From the NCBI GenBank assembly GCA_030429735.1, contig JAUIET010000005.1, positions 263,905-327,904 on the forward strand: DNA of 64,000 bases, given 5' to 3'. Under the pieces are notes generated by a model. It was not told the origin of the DNA and ran no database searches. It saw only the letters and a program-made list of their open reading frames with translations. Of this stretch, positions 63,345 to 64,000 are shown one piece after another (position 1 is the stretch's first letter; each line of letters begins with the position of its first letter). The position numbers were made by a program, and so were the translations under genes. This DNA comes from Gammaproteobacteria bacterium (lineage in GTDB: Bacteria > Pseudomonadota > Gammaproteobacteria > Pseudomonadales > JAUIET01).

Positions 63345-63875
63345 ATGGCTTTTTGGAATAAGCGCAGTAAACTATCTGAAAGTGAACGGAGTGCAATTCT
63401 AGCGTCCCTTATGGGTACGGGCTGCCTGTTCATATTCATGGTGTCGAGACGCATCAACGACAGTCAAGTTTATTTGCTGCTTGACACTCTCCAAAGGATC
63501 ACTGGAAACGACAACTTTGAATCTCTGGCTCACACCTTGATTGATCAGTTGGCGTATATCAACCAAATGGACCCATGGGATATCGTCGCCAGCTTTCAAC
63601 GGGGACAAGATTTGCACAAGCAAGATAAACATGGCGTGCTCTTAACCTGCGTTACTTGTGCTTTGCTCGATCAAGACCAGACTCTTGTTGGCCTCACTGG
63701 CGACTACGCGAGAGAGATGGGCGTCAGCAGGGAAGTTCTCATAAAACGTATTGCACCCGAAGCAATGGAAAACCTCGACATATATAAGATCATGGCGCAC
63801 TCACGAGAGCATCAGCAGTTCCACGCGTTATTTGAAGAGGCTTTGTCGCGGACAACGCCTCCACCTGAGCCCTGA
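63345..63875 (+). CDS. Hypothetical helical protein, island
   Basis: 176 residues; GAGAAAGG precedes the ATG. Entirely helical with SRRINDSQVYLLLDTLQRI and DQDQTLVGLTGDYAREMGVS. A resemblance to TerB-like helical folds is possible but weak. The tail ends TPPPEP. It is followed 10 bp later by another gene on the same strand, so it is part of a rightward operon. Confidence 0.62.
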   Translation: MAFWNKRSKLSESERSAILASLMGTGCLFIFMVSRRINDSQVYLLLDTLQRITGNDNFESLAHTLIDQLAYINQMDPWDIVASFQRGQDLHKQDKHGVLLTCVTCALLDQDQTLVGLTGDYAREMGVSREVLIKRIAPEAMENLDIYKIMAHSREHQQFHALFEEALSRTTPPPEP

Positions 63876-63885
63876 GTTCAGCGGT

Positions 63886-64000
63886 ATGGCACTGTTTGGA
63901 AGCTCCAAGTATCGTAGATTCAAAAAGCACTACGCAGATCTATTTCGGTTATTCGAAACGGGGCAATATGAGAGCGTTATCCCAGCGGCGACAGAAACAT
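63886..64000 (+). CDS. Partial hypothetical gene at the right edge
   Basis: ATG at 63886 starts MALFGSSKYRRFKKHYADLF and the frame stays open to the window end (38 codons). It is too short to classify. The basic start is reminiscent of cytoplasmic helical-repeat proteins. Same strand and close spacing as the gene at 63345. Confidence 0.5.
   Translation, partial: MALFGSSKYRRFKKHYADLFRLFETGQYESVIPAATET

Noticed and set aside
1-64000. CRISPR array or cas genes
   Set aside because: No regularly spaced direct repeats and no Cas-like proteins were seen on either strand.
52842-64000. Prophage
   Set aside because: No capsid, terminase, portal or tail genes; the VirD4/TraG ATPase points to a conjugative or mobilisable element instead.

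Overview
The window looks like a chromosomal segment of a gammaproteobacterium, probably marine or another heterotrophic environmental lineage. Three things point there. The block aspS-yebC-ruvC-ruvA-ruvB-ybgC-tolQRAB-pal-cpoB-queE-queC-tRNA-Lys has the gene order known from Pseudomonas and relatives. The NAD-glutamate dehydrogenase is of the 180-kDa class. There are also a TonB-dependent receptor, a TRAP transporter, several acyl-CoA enzymes and a HU-like protein with a Lys/Ala-rich tail. Genus-level placement cannot be made from sequence alone.

Layout. (1) 1-17,400 is an accessory catabolic region: a cut AraC-type regulator; a GntP-type permease coupled to a GH88-type hydrolase (uronate scavenging); a CoA-transferase / MaoC hydratase / enoyl-CoA hydratase / small monooxygenase cluster; an exported serine hydrolase; a TonB-dependent receptor; a lipoprotein alpha/beta hydrolase; a transglutaminase-like protein; a second AraC regulator; and an SDR + ThDP enzyme + FMN 2-hydroxyacid oxidase operon that resembles mandelate-type chemistry. 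(2) 17,400-37,950 is mixed housekeeping: NAD-glutamate dehydrogenase, two envelope lipoproteins, a second CoA-transferase, a DNA-deoxyinosine glycosylase, a 3D-domain lipoprotein interrupted in frame by a palindromic element, a methyltransferase, a Gld-type ABC exporter operon, an orphan ExbD, a TatT-DctPQM TRAP operon, a TonB-like protein with an unusual N-terminal domain, a cNMP-binding protein and a lytic transglycosylase. (3) 37,975-52,906 is core: proS, the HU-like gene, fmdB-aspS-yebC-ruvCAB, then ybgC-tolQRAB-pal-cpoB-queE-queC, a likely terminator and tRNA-Lys(TTT). (4) 52,842-64,000 is the left end of an integrated mobile element at tRNA-Lys. A large serine recombinase reads its last ~20 codons from the antisense of the tRNA. 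It is followed by small plasmid-like proteins, a VirD4/TraG coupling ATPase and a block of unrecognised exported and membrane proteins, all leftward. A rightward AT-rich set follows, with a duplicated ankyrin-like gene. The element runs off the right edge, and no relaxase or mating-pair proteins are seen inside the window.

Most striking signals. A 271-bp element at 25,394-25,664 has 34-bp perfect terminal inverted repeats and two internal hairpins. It sits between the n-region and h-region of a lipoprotein signal peptide. It adds 267 bp (89 codons) without breaking the frame, and removing it together with one CTAG copy restores a normal lipoprotein start. The second is the recombinase/tRNA junction, with a separate 19-nt copy of the tRNA 5' end about 140 bp upstream of the real tRNA.

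How the parts fit. The left region imports (TonB receptor, GntP, TRAP) and degrades organic acids and sugar acids through CoA thioesters. The Tol-Pal and TonB/ExbD parts serve the outer membrane. The island is an autonomous conjugation-related cargo placed at a site that is a known integration hotspot in Pseudomonas.
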